Below are positions 18,334-27,466 of a stretch of 39,514 nucleotides of DNA, one piece after another (the stretch's first letter is position 1; the number at the start of each line of letters is the position of its first letter). The DNA is from Verrucomicrobiota bacterium (lineage in GTDB: Bacteria; Verrucomicrobiota; Verrucomicrobiia; Verrucomicrobiales; Akkermansiaceae). A model generated the notes under the pieces. The model was not told the origin of the DNA. It ran no database searches and saw only the letters and a program-made list of their open reading frames with translations. Where the stretch lies: NCBI GenBank assembly GCA_008932935.1, contig WBXD01000006.1:1-39514 (forward strand), given 5' to 3'. The position numbers and the translations under genes were made by a program.

Positions 18334-20493
18334 ATGGAACCGAGCTACCGCATGCGCCTCTACCTGCTCACAGCACTCGTGCTGACGGGCTTCGGGGTGT
18401 TGCTCACGCGTTTGTATGATTACCAAATCAAACGCCGCGATGAGTTTCTGCAAATGGTCCCCGGCAACAGCACCGTCAGCGTTCGCGAACCGGGCATCCG
18501 CGGCGAAATCACCGACCGCAACGGCATCCTGCTGGCCCGCAACCTGCGCAATTACGAAATTTCCTTTAACCTAGATGAAATCCACAAGGCATACCGGCAG
18601 CAACATGCCGCCGACCCCTCGCTCAAACGCCTCAGCAAAAAGGACGCCATGGAGCGGGCGGATGAGGAAAGGGACATCGTGAAGATCGTCAACAACTGGA
18701 CTATCAAACGCTTCGATCAGCTCGGCCTGACCAAAAACTACAACGCCGGGGCGTTGCGCACCCATTATCTAACGCACCGCGGGCTGGTGCCATTCAGCTA
18801 CCGCACCGATCTGACCTATGATGAGTTTGCCCGCTGTGCCGAGCACAATCTCGAACTGCCAGGCGTCTATCTGAGCACCCGTCCGCTGCGCCAATACCCC
18901 TACGCCGCCCTCGCCAGTCACGTGCTTGGCTACATCAAGCAGTGGGAACCGGCGGATATTCCAGACAGCGCCAAACGCAAGTTCGACCATTACATCGGCG
19001 ACGCCAAGGGCATCGCCGGCATCGAGCAAAGCATGGATGCGATCCTGCGCGGCCCGGAGGGTCAGAAAAAACTCCTCAAGGATGAGAAAGGCCATGTCAT
19101 CCGCATGATCGACTACACCAAACCGGGCATCGGCGCCAAACTCACCCTCGCCATCGACGCCCGCGCTCAACTCCATGTCGAAAACGTCATCCGCCGCGCT
19201 GGCCGCGCCGCCGCCGTCGTCATGGACGTGAATACCGGCGAGGTCATCGCCATGGCCGCCATTCCAGATTACAATCCTAACGATTTCATCCCCTCCATCT
19301 CCAGTGCTCACTGGAAAGGCTATCTGGACAACCAGAAAATGGATCCGTTCTCCAATCGTGCGATCAGGCCCTTCACCCCGGGTTCGACCTTCAAGCCGCC
19401 CACCGCCATTGCCGGTGCCCTCGAAGGCATGGCCAACCGGGTGTTCTCGTGCGATGGCTACATCTTGTTTGGTAACATCAAAATCGGTTGCTGGATTTGG
19501 AATCAGCACCGCGGCAACCACGGCTCGCTCACCTTACCCAAGGCGATCCAGCAATCGTGCAATCCCTATTTTATGAAACTGGCTAACACCATCGGTTGGA
19601 AAGCCATGGTCACCGGCTTCCAGATGGTCGGCCTCGGCCAACCCACCGGCATCGAATTGCCCGACGAAAGCCCCGGCATTCTCCCGGGCTCCCGGGCCTG
19701 GCGCACCGCCAATCCATCCGCCTCGATGACTCCGGCGATCACCGCGATGCTCGCCATCGGCCAGGCCGATGCCATGGCCACGCCGCTGCAACTCTGTGCC
19801 ATGGCTGCCTGCATCGCTAACGGCGGCAAATACTACAAGCCTCGCATCGTCAAATCTGCCACCGCCGCCGACGGCCATAGGGTCATTGAGGACAAGCCCG
19901 AGATGAAGGTCGATCTGATCGCTTCGGGGGTTAAGCCCGCCGATTTCGAACTCCTCCGCCGCGGCATGTGGATGGCCGTCAACGATCCCGGCGGCACCGC
20001 CTCGCGGGTGAAAATCCCCGGCCTCCAACTCGCCGGCAAAACCGGCACCGCCCAAACCATCGACGATGGGAAAAAATCCAACAATTCATGGGTTATTTGT
20101 TTCGGCCCATACGAGAAGCCCAAATACGCGGTGTGCGTGCTGGTGCAAAACGGGGGATCCGGCGGCAAGGTATGCGGGCCGCTGGCCAACCTGATTTTGC
20201 GCGGCCTCTTCGCCCAGGATGATGGCATCAAGCTGCCACTCAAACCGCAGAGCGCAGTGCCCGGCAACACCAACCGCATCGAGGAAATCGTCATTCCCAA
20301 GGATGACCCGCTCGTCAACCCAGGCAGCGAGGAGGCAGAAGGCAGCGGCGAAACCGGCGAGGAAGTCGAAAACCTCGAGGCTCGCACCCCACCCACCAGC
20401 GCCGCACCACTCATTCCCACGCCCGTCATCACTCCCGAAGTTGATGCGGATGGCACCGTCATCCCACGCGCCCAACCCGTCTCCGAACCCTGA
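18334..20493 (+). CDS. mrdA: Penicillin-binding protein 2 (elongasome transpeptidase)
   Basis: single N-terminal TM; GIRGEITDRNGILLARN; SxxK TPGSTFKPPTA; SCN (QQSCNPYF); KTG (LAGKTGTAQ); start at MEPSYRMRLYLL, ORF track starts upstream in another gene. Confidence 0.92.
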   Translation: MEPSYRMRLYLLTALVLTGFGVLLTRLYDYQIKRRDEFLQMVPGNSTVSVREPGIRGEITDRNGILLARNLRNYEISFNLDEIHKAYRQQHAADPSLKRLSKKDAMERADEERDIVKIVNNWTIKRFDQLGLTKNYNAGALRTHYLTHRGLVPFSYRTDLTYDEFARCAEHNLELPGVYLSTRPLRQYPYAALASHVLGYIKQWEPADIPDSAKRKFDHYIGDAKGIAGIEQSMDAILRGPEGQKKLLKDEKGHVIRMIDYTKPGIGAKLTLAIDARAQLHVENVIRRAGRAAAVVMDVNTGEVIAMAAIPDYNPNDFIPSISSAHWKGYLDNQKMDPFSNRAIRPFTPGSTFKPPTAIAGALEGMANRVFSCDGYILFGNIKIGCWIWNQHRGNHGSLTLPKAIQQSCNPYFMKLANTIGWKAMVTGFQMVGLGQPTGIELPDESPGILPGSRAWRTANPSASMTPAITAMLAIGQADAMATPLQLCAMAACIANGGKYYKPRIVKSATAADGHRVIEDKPEMKVDLIASGVKPADFELLRRGMWMAVNDPGGTASRVKIPGLQLAGKTGTAQTIDDGKKSNNSWVICFGPYEKPKYAVCVLVQNGGSGGKVCGPLANLILRGLFAQDDGIKLPLKPQSAVPGNTNRIEEIVIPKDDPLVNPGSEEAEGSGETGEEVENLEARTPPTSAAPLIPTPVITPEVDADGTVIPRAQPVSEP

Positions 20494-20533
20494 AAGACTC
20501 ACCCCAATCAAATAATCTAACATAATAACAACC

Positions 20534-22123
20534 ATGATTCAACGCATCAAACGCCTCCTCGGCATCGGCAAGCCAGATCCCTCACGCGGCAACAGCATTA
20601 TCGTCAACGTCGAAAAACTCGAACGCCGCGTCGCCCTCCTCGAAGATGGCGTCCTGGAAGAATACACCGTCGAACGCGAGGGCGACCAGAACATCGTCGG
20701 CGGCATCTTCAAAGGCCGCGTCAAAAATATCGAACCCGGCCTCAAGGCCATGTTCGTCGATATCGGTCTGGACAAAAATGCCTTCCTGCATTTTTGGGAC
20801 GCCATCCCTGCCGCGCTGGATGCCGGCTTGGAGGAAATTCAACGCGAAACCAATCCCAAGCGGCATCAGAAAAAAGTCACATCCAAGGACATTCCCGATA
20901 TCTATCCGGTGGGATCAGAGATAGTCATCCAAGTGTCCAAGGGCCCAATCGGCACCAAGGGCCCGCGGGTGACCACTAACATTTCCATGGCCGGCCGCTA
21001 TCTGGTACTCATGCCCTTTACCGAACAATTTGGCATTTCGCGCAAAATTGAGGATCCCGCGGAGCGCCAGCGCCTGCGCAAAATCGTCCAGAAACTCTCC
21101 GTCCCCGAGGGCATGGGCATCATCATGCGCACCGTGGCTCAAGGCACCCGTGCCCGCCACTTCGTCAGAGATCTCGCCATGCTGCTCGAACAGTGGGACC
21201 AAATCGAGGAATGCCGCGTCAACTCCCCCACCCCGGCCTGCATCTTCCAAGAACCCGATCTGATAGAACGCACCGCCCGCGATTTTCTAACCGACGAGAT
21301 CGACCAGATCATCTGCGATGACGCCGCCACCACCGAAATCATCCGCGAGATCGCCGGCAAAATTTCCCGTCGTGCCAAACGCCGCGTCCACTATCTGCCA
21401 TCGGCAACCCAACCGATTTTCGAGCGGGTCAACATCCAGAAGCAAATCGACGAGGCATTCTCGCGCCAAGTGTGGCTGCCATGCGGCGGCTACATCGTCA
21501 TCGACGAGACCGAGGCCCTCATCTCCATCGACGTGAACACCGGTCGCAACCGCGGCTCCAAAGATGTGGACCGGATGATTCTCGAAACTAACGTCGAAGC
21601 TGCCCAGGAAGTCGCCCGCCAACTGCGCTTGCGCAACATCGGCGGCTTGGTGGTCATTGACTTCATCGACATGCGCCACCGCAAGGACCAGCAGACGGTG
21701 TACAAAACCATGCGCGACCGTCTCAAAAAGGACAAGGCCAAGACCCAGGCGCTGCAAATCTCGCCGGTGGGTCTGATGGAAATGACCCGTCAGCGGCTCA
21801 ACGAATCGCTGCGCGACTCGATGTACGAGCCGTGCCCGTATTGCCAGGGCCGCGCCCGGGTCAAGACCCCGATGACCATGTCGGTGGAGATTCAGCGCCG
21901 GCTCAACACGGTCATTCAAAAGCATCGCGATACGCTTGGAGATATTGTCATCGTGGTCAACAGCGATGTGCTCAACCGCTTCAAGAGTGAGGACGCCAAA
22001 CTCCTCGTCGAACTCGAACGCTCCCACTCTGGCCGCCTCATCTTCCGCTCCGAACCGTCACGCAACCGCGAACGCTTCGCCATCATCGACGCCCAAACCG
22101 AAAAAATCATCGATCAGGCATGA
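20534..22123 (+). CDS. rng: Ribonuclease G/E family
   Basis: IFKGRVKNIEPGLKAMFVDIGLDKNAFLH...GGYIVIDETEALISIDVNTGRNRGSKD...GGLVVIDFIDMRH...PCPYCQGRARVK. Confidence 0.94.
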   Translation: MIQRIKRLLGIGKPDPSRGNSIIVNVEKLERRVALLEDGVLEEYTVEREGDQNIVGGIFKGRVKNIEPGLKAMFVDIGLDKNAFLHFWDAIPAALDAGLEEIQRETNPKRHQKKVTSKDIPDIYPVGSEIVIQVSKGPIGTKGPRVTTNISMAGRYLVLMPFTEQFGISRKIEDPAERQRLRKIVQKLSVPEGMGIIMRTVAQGTRARHFVRDLAMLLEQWDQIEECRVNSPTPACIFQEPDLIERTARDFLTDEIDQIICDDAATTEIIREIAGKISRRAKRRVHYLPSATQPIFERVNIQKQIDEAFSRQVWLPCGGYIVIDETEALISIDVNTGRNRGSKDVDRMILETNVEAAQEVARQLRLRNIGGLVVIDFIDMRHRKDQQTVYKTMRDRLKKDKAKTQALQISPVGLMEMTRQRLNESLRDSMYEPCPYCQGRARVKTPMTMSVEIQRRLNTVIQKHRDTLGDIVIVVNSDVLNRFKSEDAKLLVELERSHSGRLIFRSEPSRNRERFAIIDAQTEKIIDQA

Positions 22124-22132
22124 GCCGCTCCG

Positions 22133-22165
22133 GCGGGGCCTCTGGCGTCAAGTCCAGAGCCCCGC
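22133..22165 (+). terminator. GC-rich hairpin just after rng, terminator-like but without a T-tract
   Basis: gcggggcctctgg-cgtcaagt-ccagagccccgc, 12-bp stem with one bulge. Confidence 0.4.
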
Positions 22166-22182
22166 GCAGCCATATGTGCAGC

Positions 22183-22260
22183 CTTGTAGCGGCGGTCTGT
22201 GACCGGGCTAGCGAATGTGGATAGCGCATCTCTTGCGCATCCACACTCACACAGCGCGGC
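22183..22260. repeat. Dispersed palindromic element (GCGGCGGTC family) with internal hairpin
   Basis: ccttgtagcggcggtctgtgaccgggc...gtggatagcgcatctcttgcgcatccac; shares the TTGTAGCGGCGGTCTG head with 29463 and 36390. Confidence 0.65.
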
Positions 22261-22282
22261 AGTGAAGCATGTGGCGCGGGGC

Positions 22283-23356
22283 CTACTCGCCAGCTTCGGC
22301 GAGGCGCTCGTCCATTTCGGCTTTTTGCAGGCCAGCGGTGAACTCGGAAAAATCCCCTGCCATCACCCCGGCGAGGTTGTGGGAGGTGAGCGCAATGCGG
22401 TGGTCGGTGACGCGGGACTGTGGAAAATTATAGGTGCGGATTTTCTCTGAGCGGTCGCCGGAACCGATGAGGGAACGACGGTGTGAGGAATAGGCCTCCT
22501 GTTGGGAGCGGAGTTTTTGTTCGTAGAGCTTGGTGCGGAGGATTTGCATGGCAATCTCGCGATTCTTGATCTGCGAGCGACCCTCTTCGCAACGAACGTA
22601 GGTGCCAGTTGGCAAATGAAAGATTTGCACGGCGCTTTCGGTGCGGTTGACGTGTTGGCCGCCGGCGCCGCCGGCGCGGCAGACTTCGATGCGCAGATCT
22701 TCCTGTTTGATATCGATATCCACTTCCTCGGCTTCCGGCAGCACGGCTACGGTGATGGTGGAGGTGTGGACGCGGCCTTGGGTTTCGGTGGAGGGAACGC
22801 GCTGGACGCGGTGGACGCCCGACTCGTATTTGAGGTGGCGGAACACCTCGTCGCCGGTCACTTTGAGAATAACTTCCTTGAAGCCGCCTACTTCCGACGG
22901 GCTGCTTTCGAGGTGTTCGCATTTCCAGCCGCGTAGATCGGCGTAGCGTTGATAGGCACGCATCAACTCGGCGGCAAACAGCGAGGCCTCGTCGCCACCC
23001 GCCCCGGCCCGAATTTCGATTAGGGCATCGCGATCTTCGTTGGGATCGGCGGGCAGCAGGGCATATTGGAGCTGGTCGGCCAAGCGGGTAATATTCGCTT
23101 CGAGTGCGGGAATTTCCTCCGCGGCCATCGCTGCGAAGTCTGCGTCGTCGGCTTTGGCCAGTTCCTGGTTGTCGGCGAGGTGACGTTTGGTGGCCTGCAG
23201 GTTCTCCCAGAGTTCTAGCGTCTGTTGGAGCTTGCGGTGCTCGCGCAACAGGTCGGTGGCACGTTTGGGATCGGCGAACAAGCCAGGATTGCCAACCGCT
23301 TCTTCCAGTTCGGCGAAGCGGTCACGGCGTTTGGCAATGAGCGAGGAATAGTCCAT
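22283..23356 (-). CDS. prfA: Peptide chain release factor 1
   Basis: GVHRVQRVPSTETQGRVHTSTITVAVLP...EVCRAGGAGGQHVNRTESAVQIFHLPTGTYVRCEEGRSQIKN; GGQ motif and RF1-type PxT. Confidence 0.93.
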   Translation of the reverse strand: MDYSSLIAKRRDRFAELEEAVGNPGLFADPKRATDLLREHRKLQQTLELWENLQATKRHLADNQELAKADDADFAAMAAEEIPALEANITRLADQLQYALLPADPNEDRDALIEIRAGAGGDEASLFAAELMRAYQRYADLRGWKCEHLESSPSEVGGFKEVILKVTGDEVFRHLKYESGVHRVQRVPSTETQGRVHTSTITVAVLPEAEEVDIDIKQEDLRIEVCRAGGAGGQHVNRTESAVQIFHLPTGTYVRCEEGRSQIKNREIAMQILRTKLYEQKLRSQQEAYSSHRRSLIGSGDRSEKIRTYNFPQSRVTDHRIALTSHNLAGVMAGDFSEFTAGLQKAEMDERLAEAGE

Positions 23357-23605
23357 GTGGGCGTTTAGCAAATCTCATCGGCAATCTTCCACTTGCCATT
23401 GCAGGCGGCAGCGCGGCGTGCGGTGGATGGCGGTAGTGGCCGACATGCCGGAGATTAGCGGGCACCGGGATGTGATTCAAGTCTTTCGATTGAATGACAG
23501 TTTGCCTGTCCCCATCTCTGCGTCTTTTTCAGGGTCGTGGTTCAATGGTAGTCGGCAATTTGACCTTCGAAGGTGCTGCCCTCATGCCAGCGGACAACCT
23601 CAATG

Positions 23606-26600
23606 TCACATTTTCAGCATTCCGGCTGCCGTCGCCATGATTTCCGCGAGTTGCTCGCGTTGGTGGGCAGCGCCACGGGCTTGGTCGGGCTTGCCGCCGC
23701 CTTTGCCGCCGGCAAGGGCGGCGAGGTCGCGCAGGAGGTCGCCGGCTTTGAGACCAGCTGCTAGGGCGGCGCTGCCGCAATGGGTGGCGAGGTGGAGTTT
23801 GTCGCCGTCATCGACGATGAGCAACGCGGGGCCGGCGAAGTTTTTCTTTTTGAGGCCGTTCTGGAGTTCTTGCAGCAATGAGGCATCCGCCTCGAAGCTG
23901 GCGATAATCGGCTCGCCCTTGGCGATGAGCTCGGCGAGCGCCTCGTCGGCTAGGCTGGCGGCTTGCGAAGCTTGAATTTTCTTGAGGCGTTTTTCGGCCT
24001 CGATGGCGGCATCTCGGGTTTCGCCAAGCGTGCGTTGGCCGTGGGCGAAGATGGCGTTGAGTTGGGAGATATCGGCACGTTCGACCAACATGGCGCTCAT
24101 GATGTGCGGGAACTCATGGACCGTGACCGGTGGCTCGGCGAGGGCAGCGAGCTTTTCGTTAGCGGCATGCAGTTTGGCGGTGGCGGCTTTGAGTTCGTGA
24201 TCCCATTTCTCTACCATCTCGTTGAGGTGGTTCCAGGCTGCCTCGCCGCAGACGGCTTCGATGCGGCGCACGCCGGAGGCGATGGCGCCTTCGCTTTTGA
24301 TTTTGAAAAGCCCGATCTCACTGGTACGGCGGACGTGAGTGCCGCCACAGAGTTCCATCGAGTAACCGTTTAATTTGCTAGGATCGCCGCCCACCTGCAC
24401 CACTCGCACCGTCTCGCCGTACTTGTCGCCGAAGAATTGCATGATATCCGCGCGTCCCTTGATCGATGCATGTGGCACTTCCGTCCATGACACCGGGACG
24501 TCGGCCTGGATCGCCGCATTGACCTGTTCCTCCATCGCGGCAACTTGCTCGGCAGTGACGGCGCCGCTATTGAAGTCGAAGCGCAGACGGTTCTCATCGA
24601 CCGCCGAGCCTTGCTGCGCGGCATCGGGCGACACCACCTCGTGCAAGGCCCAATGCAGCAGGTGGGTGGCGGTGTGGTGGGCCTCGATCGGGCGGCGGCG
24701 GCGGGCGTCGAGCTTGAGGGTGACCGCGTCGCCGAGCTTGACCGCAGCAGAGGAGCTGACGATGTGGGCACGGGCTTTGCCGATTTGTTGGACGCCGGTG
24801 ATGGGCACTTCGACGTCGCCGATCACGAGGGAACCGGTATCGCCGGACTGGCCGCCCATCTCGGCGTAGAAGACCGTCTTGTCGGTGATGATAAACAGCG
24901 CGTCCTCCTGCGGATGAATTTCCAGCACGCTCGCCGCCACCTCATCGCACTCGAAGCCAACAAATTCTGTGACCGCTTCCGAGGAAACATCCAGCGCTCT
25001 AACTATCGTGGATTTTTTCGCGGCACGGGCGCGGTCACGTTGTTGCTCCATGAGCTTTTCGAAACGCGGCATGTCCACCGTGAGGCCGCGTTCGGCGCAC
25101 AGAAGTTCGGTTAGATCGACAGGGAAGCCGAAGGTGTCGTAGAGTTCGAAGGCGAGGTCGCCTGAGAGTTGCTGGGGAGCGCCGGCGGGTTGCTGGGGAG
25201 CGCCGGCGTCCCGCCGGCTGTCATGGGCATCCTGCCCATGACTCTGAGGAAATTGCGCGGCGCTGGAATCCGTGGGGAGCGCGTTTTGGGAAAGCGCGGC
25301 CGCTTTTGAAGGTGCGCCTGCGGCGGGTTTTTCAGAAGATTCCGGCAGGATGCCGGAATCTGCCGGCGGGACGCCGGCGCTCCCCAGCCGCATCTCTGCA
25401 AGGGATGTTTCGCTCCAGCCCCGCGACCAAACAAACGGATAGGGACCGTCCTTGGTGAGATCCGCACGCTGGGCATTGGTGGTGATATAGTCGAATTTCT
25501 CGCCGAAATCAGCATCCGAGCGAATCAAACGATCATGATAGTCGCGTTCCCAGACGGTTCCCGTGGCACCCTCTGCGGTGTTGATTTCCTTGGCGGTGAA
25601 CGATTTGATGGAGTGCATCAGGCCGCCAAGCTCCCAGAAGATTGGGTGGCCCTCGGCATCATACTCCTTGGGCTGGGGCTCGATGAGCAGATGGAAATGG
25701 TCCGGCATGACCACCGCGGCAAAGAGAATGTAGCGGGAGCCGTGGAAATGTTGGATCGCGTCGAGAGTGATTTGGCGGGCATTGGGGGCAAGGATGTGGC
25801 GCTGCCTAGTTGTGACAGTTAGAAGGTACTTGCCCCATGGGCGCTCGAAGTGAGGCAGGCCGTGGGGTTTGGAATAGAGTGCACCTTGGGAGAGGGCGGC
25901 GGTTTTCTCAGAAGATTCCGGCAAGATGCCGGAATCTGCCGGCAGGATGCCGGCGCTCCCCACAGAAACGCTCCCCACAGAAACGCTCCCCACAGAAGCG
26001 TTCCCCACAGAAACGCTCCCCACCGAAGCACTCCCCACAGAAGCGTTCCCCAGCGCCTCCTCGAAGCGCTTGAGCCCGCGGTCGAGCGTTTGGTTGAAGC
26101 TGGCCTCCTCTTGTTCGAGGGTGGAGCGGATGGCGTCCTGGCGAGCTAGCAACTCAGGAAAGACCTCACCCATTTGTGCGACGAGGGTTGCGACCAGAGC
26201 GCCGAAGAACGGCTTGTCGCCGGAGAAGCCGAGTTGGCGGCCGTATCTAACGGCTCGGCGGAGGATGCGCCGCAGCACGTAGTTGCGACCGGTGTTGCCG
26301 GGCAGGATGCCATCGGCGATGGAGAACGAGAGGGTGCGCAGGTGGTCGGCGATGACGCGGAAGGCGATGGCGGTTTTGAGATCTTCGGCGAAGAGGGCGC
26401 GGTCGGCACCAGGTAGCGGATAGGTATCGGTATAAGTCTTGCCGCTGAGGGCCTCGAGTTGGCGGAACAGTGGCTGGAAGACGTCGGTGGAGTAGTTGCT
26501 AGGCTTGACCGAGAAATCAGTGAAGCCCTTGGTGTTCTGGATGATCGAGCAGGCGCGCTCGAAGCCCATGCCGGTGTCGACGTGCTTAGCGGGCAATTCG

Positions 26601-27286
26601 CGGAAGCTGCCATCGGCCTCGGCATTGTACTGGATGAACACGAGGTTCCAAATTTCAATACACAGGTCGGAGTCGTTGTTGACGAGCTTGCCCTGGGAAT
26701 CGCCATCGGGTGTTAGATCGACATGGAGTTCGGAGCAAGGGCCGCAGGGGCCGGTTTCGCCCATCATCCAGAAGTTATCCTTGACGCTGCCGTGGACGAT
26801 GTGGATGGCCGGATCGCAGCCTTTGGCGCGGAACAGGGCGGCCCAGATGTCCCACGACTCTTGGTCGAATTCACCCGGATCGCCGGGCTTGGGACCATAG
26901 ACGGAGGCGTAGAGGCGGTTGGCAGGCAGGCCCCAGCGCTCGACCACCAGCTCCCAAGCCCAGGCGATGGCTTCCTGTTTGAAGTAATTGCCGAACGACC
27001 AATTGCCGAGCATTTCGAAAAACGTATGATGATAGGTGTCGTAGCCGACGTCTTCGAGGTCGTTGTGTTTGCCGCCGGCGCGGATGCATTTCTGGGTGTC
27101 GGTGGCGCGCGGCGGATTGAAGGGGGCTTTTGCGACGCCGAGGAAATACGGTACGAACGGGTTCATGCCGGCATTGGTGAAGAGCAAGCCGGGCGACTGC
27201 GGCAGCAGCGAAGCGGACGGCACAATGGAGTGCTGCTTTTCACGGAAAAAATTCAGGAAACTCTGGCGGATGGCGGCGGCGGTCAT
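23606..27286 (-). CDS. alaS: Alanyl-tRNA synthetase with an in-frame internal RAYT
   Basis: FFREKQHSIVPSASLLP...DTYHHTFFEMLGNWSFGNYFKQEAI...GPCGPCSELH...HHTATHLLHWAL...ELCGGTHVRRTSEIGLFKI; start at MTAAAIRQSFLNFF; uninterrupted through the insert at about 25167-26051. Confidence 0.95.
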   Translation of the reverse strand: MTAAAIRQSFLNFFREKQHSIVPSASLLPQSPGLLFTNAGMNPFVPYFLGVAKAPFNPPRATDTQKCIRAGGKHNDLEDVGYDTYHHTFFEMLGNWSFGNYFKQEAIAWAWELVVERWGLPANRLYASVYGPKPGDPGEFDQESWDIWAALFRAKGCDPAIHIVHGSVKDNFWMMGETGPCGPCSELHVDLTPDGDSQGKLVNNDSDLCIEIWNLVFIQYNAEADGSFRELPAKHVDTGMGFERACSIIQNTKGFTDFSVKPSNYSTDVFQPLFRQLEALSGKTYTDTYPLPGADRALFAEDLKTAIAFRVIADHLRTLSFSIADGILPGNTGRNYVLRRILRRAVRYGRQLGFSGDKPFFGALVATLVAQMGEVFPELLARQDAIRSTLEQEEASFNQTLDRGLKRFEEALGNASVGSASVGSVSVGNASVGSVSVGSVSVGSAGILPADSGILPESSEKTAALSQGALYSKPHGLPHFERPWGKYLLTVTTRQRHILAPNARQITLDAIQHFHGSRYILFAAVVMPDHFHLLIEPQPKEYDAEGHPIFWELGGLMHSIKSFTAKEINTAEGATGTVWERDYHDRLIRSDADFGEKFDYITTNAQRADLTKDGPYPFVWSRGWSETSLAEMRLGSAGVPPADSGILPESSEKPAAGAPSKAAALSQNALPTDSSAAQFPQSHGQDAHDSRRDAGAPQQPAGAPQQLSGDLAFELYDTFGFPVDLTELLCAERGLTVDMPRFEKLMEQQRDRARAAKKSTIVRALDVSSEAVTEFVGFECDEVAASVLEIHPQEDALFIITDKTVFYAEMGGQSGDTGSLVIGDVEVPITGVQQIGKARAHIVSSSAAVKLGDAVTLKLDARRRRPIEAHHTATHLLHWALHEVVSPDAAQQGSAVDENRLRFDFNSGAVTAEQVAAMEEQVNAAIQADVPVSWTEVPHASIKGRADIMQFFGDKYGETVRVVQVGGDPSKLNGYSMELCGGTHVRRTSEIGLFKIKSEGAIASGVRRIEAVCGEAAWNHLNEMVEKWDHELKAATAKLHAANEKLAALAEPPVTVHEFPHIMSAMLVERADISQLNAIFAHGQRTLGETRDAAIEAEKRLKKIQASQAASLADEALAELIAKGEPIIASFEADASLLQELQNGLKKKNFAGPALLIVDDGDKLHLATHCGSAALAAGLKAGDLLRDLAALAGGKGGGKPDQARGAAHQREQLAEIMATAAGMLKM
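25168..25242. repeat. REP type B in plus orientation, with a duplicated 21-bp head
   Basis: gttgctggggagcgccggcg at 25168 and 25189, then ggggagcgccggcgtcccgccggctgtcatgggcatcctgcccatgac (25195-25242). Confidence 0.85.
25331..25385. repeat. REP type B, minus orientation, downstream side of the RAYT
   Basis: reverse complement reads GGGGAGCGCCGGCGTCCCGCCGGCAGATTCCGGCATCCTGCCGGAATCTTCTGAA. Confidence 0.9.
25908..25961. repeat. REP type B, minus orientation, upstream side of the RAYT
   Basis: reverse complement reads GGGGAGCGCCGGCATCCTGCCGGCAGATTCCGGCATCTTGCCGGAATCTTCTGA. Confidence 0.9.
25958..26047. repeat. 15-bp tandem repeat, 6 units, in frame in alaS
   Basis: ccccacagaaacgct units at 25958, 25973, 25988, 26003, 26018 and 26033; encodes (A/V)SVG(S/N) pentapeptides. 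Confidence 0.95.
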
Positions 27287-27466
27287 AGACGCACCTGTCA
27301 AACCATGAAACACGCCCCGTGGCACGCTAAATTTTTCCCCAAAACGGCCGCAAGACTTAATACCGCGGTGATTTCCGCCGCCGCTATGCCACACTGGCGA
27401 AGCCACGAGAGCAAGGTTGAGGCTCCATACTTGACGCCGCCCACTAGAGCGGGCGATAATCAGGTC

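Larger units (their letters stand above)
25167..26051 (-). mobile_element. RAYT element plus REPs inserted in frame in alaS
   Basis: LPHFERPWGKYLLTVTTRQRHILAPNARQITLDAIQHFHGSRYILFAAVVMPDHFHLLIEPQPKEYDAEG...KSFTAKEINTAEGATGTVWERDYHDRLIRSDADFGEKFDYITTNAQRADL; HFH and Tyr motifs; lies between FEEAL and LSGDLAFELYDTFGFPVDL of AlaS. Confidence 0.9.

Noticed and set aside
25958-26047. Short CRISPR or iteron array
   Set aside because: 15-bp back-to-back units without spacers, coding in frame in alaS.
25167-26051. Intein or self-splicing intron in alaS
   Set aside because: No splicing-domain motifs, no group I/II intron-encoded protein; an intron would not need to keep the ORF open throughout.
26723-27466. 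N-terminal extension of the metallo-beta-lactamase-fold ORF
   Set aside because: It runs antisense to alaS; homologous sequence starts near MPERFTNPW at 27467.
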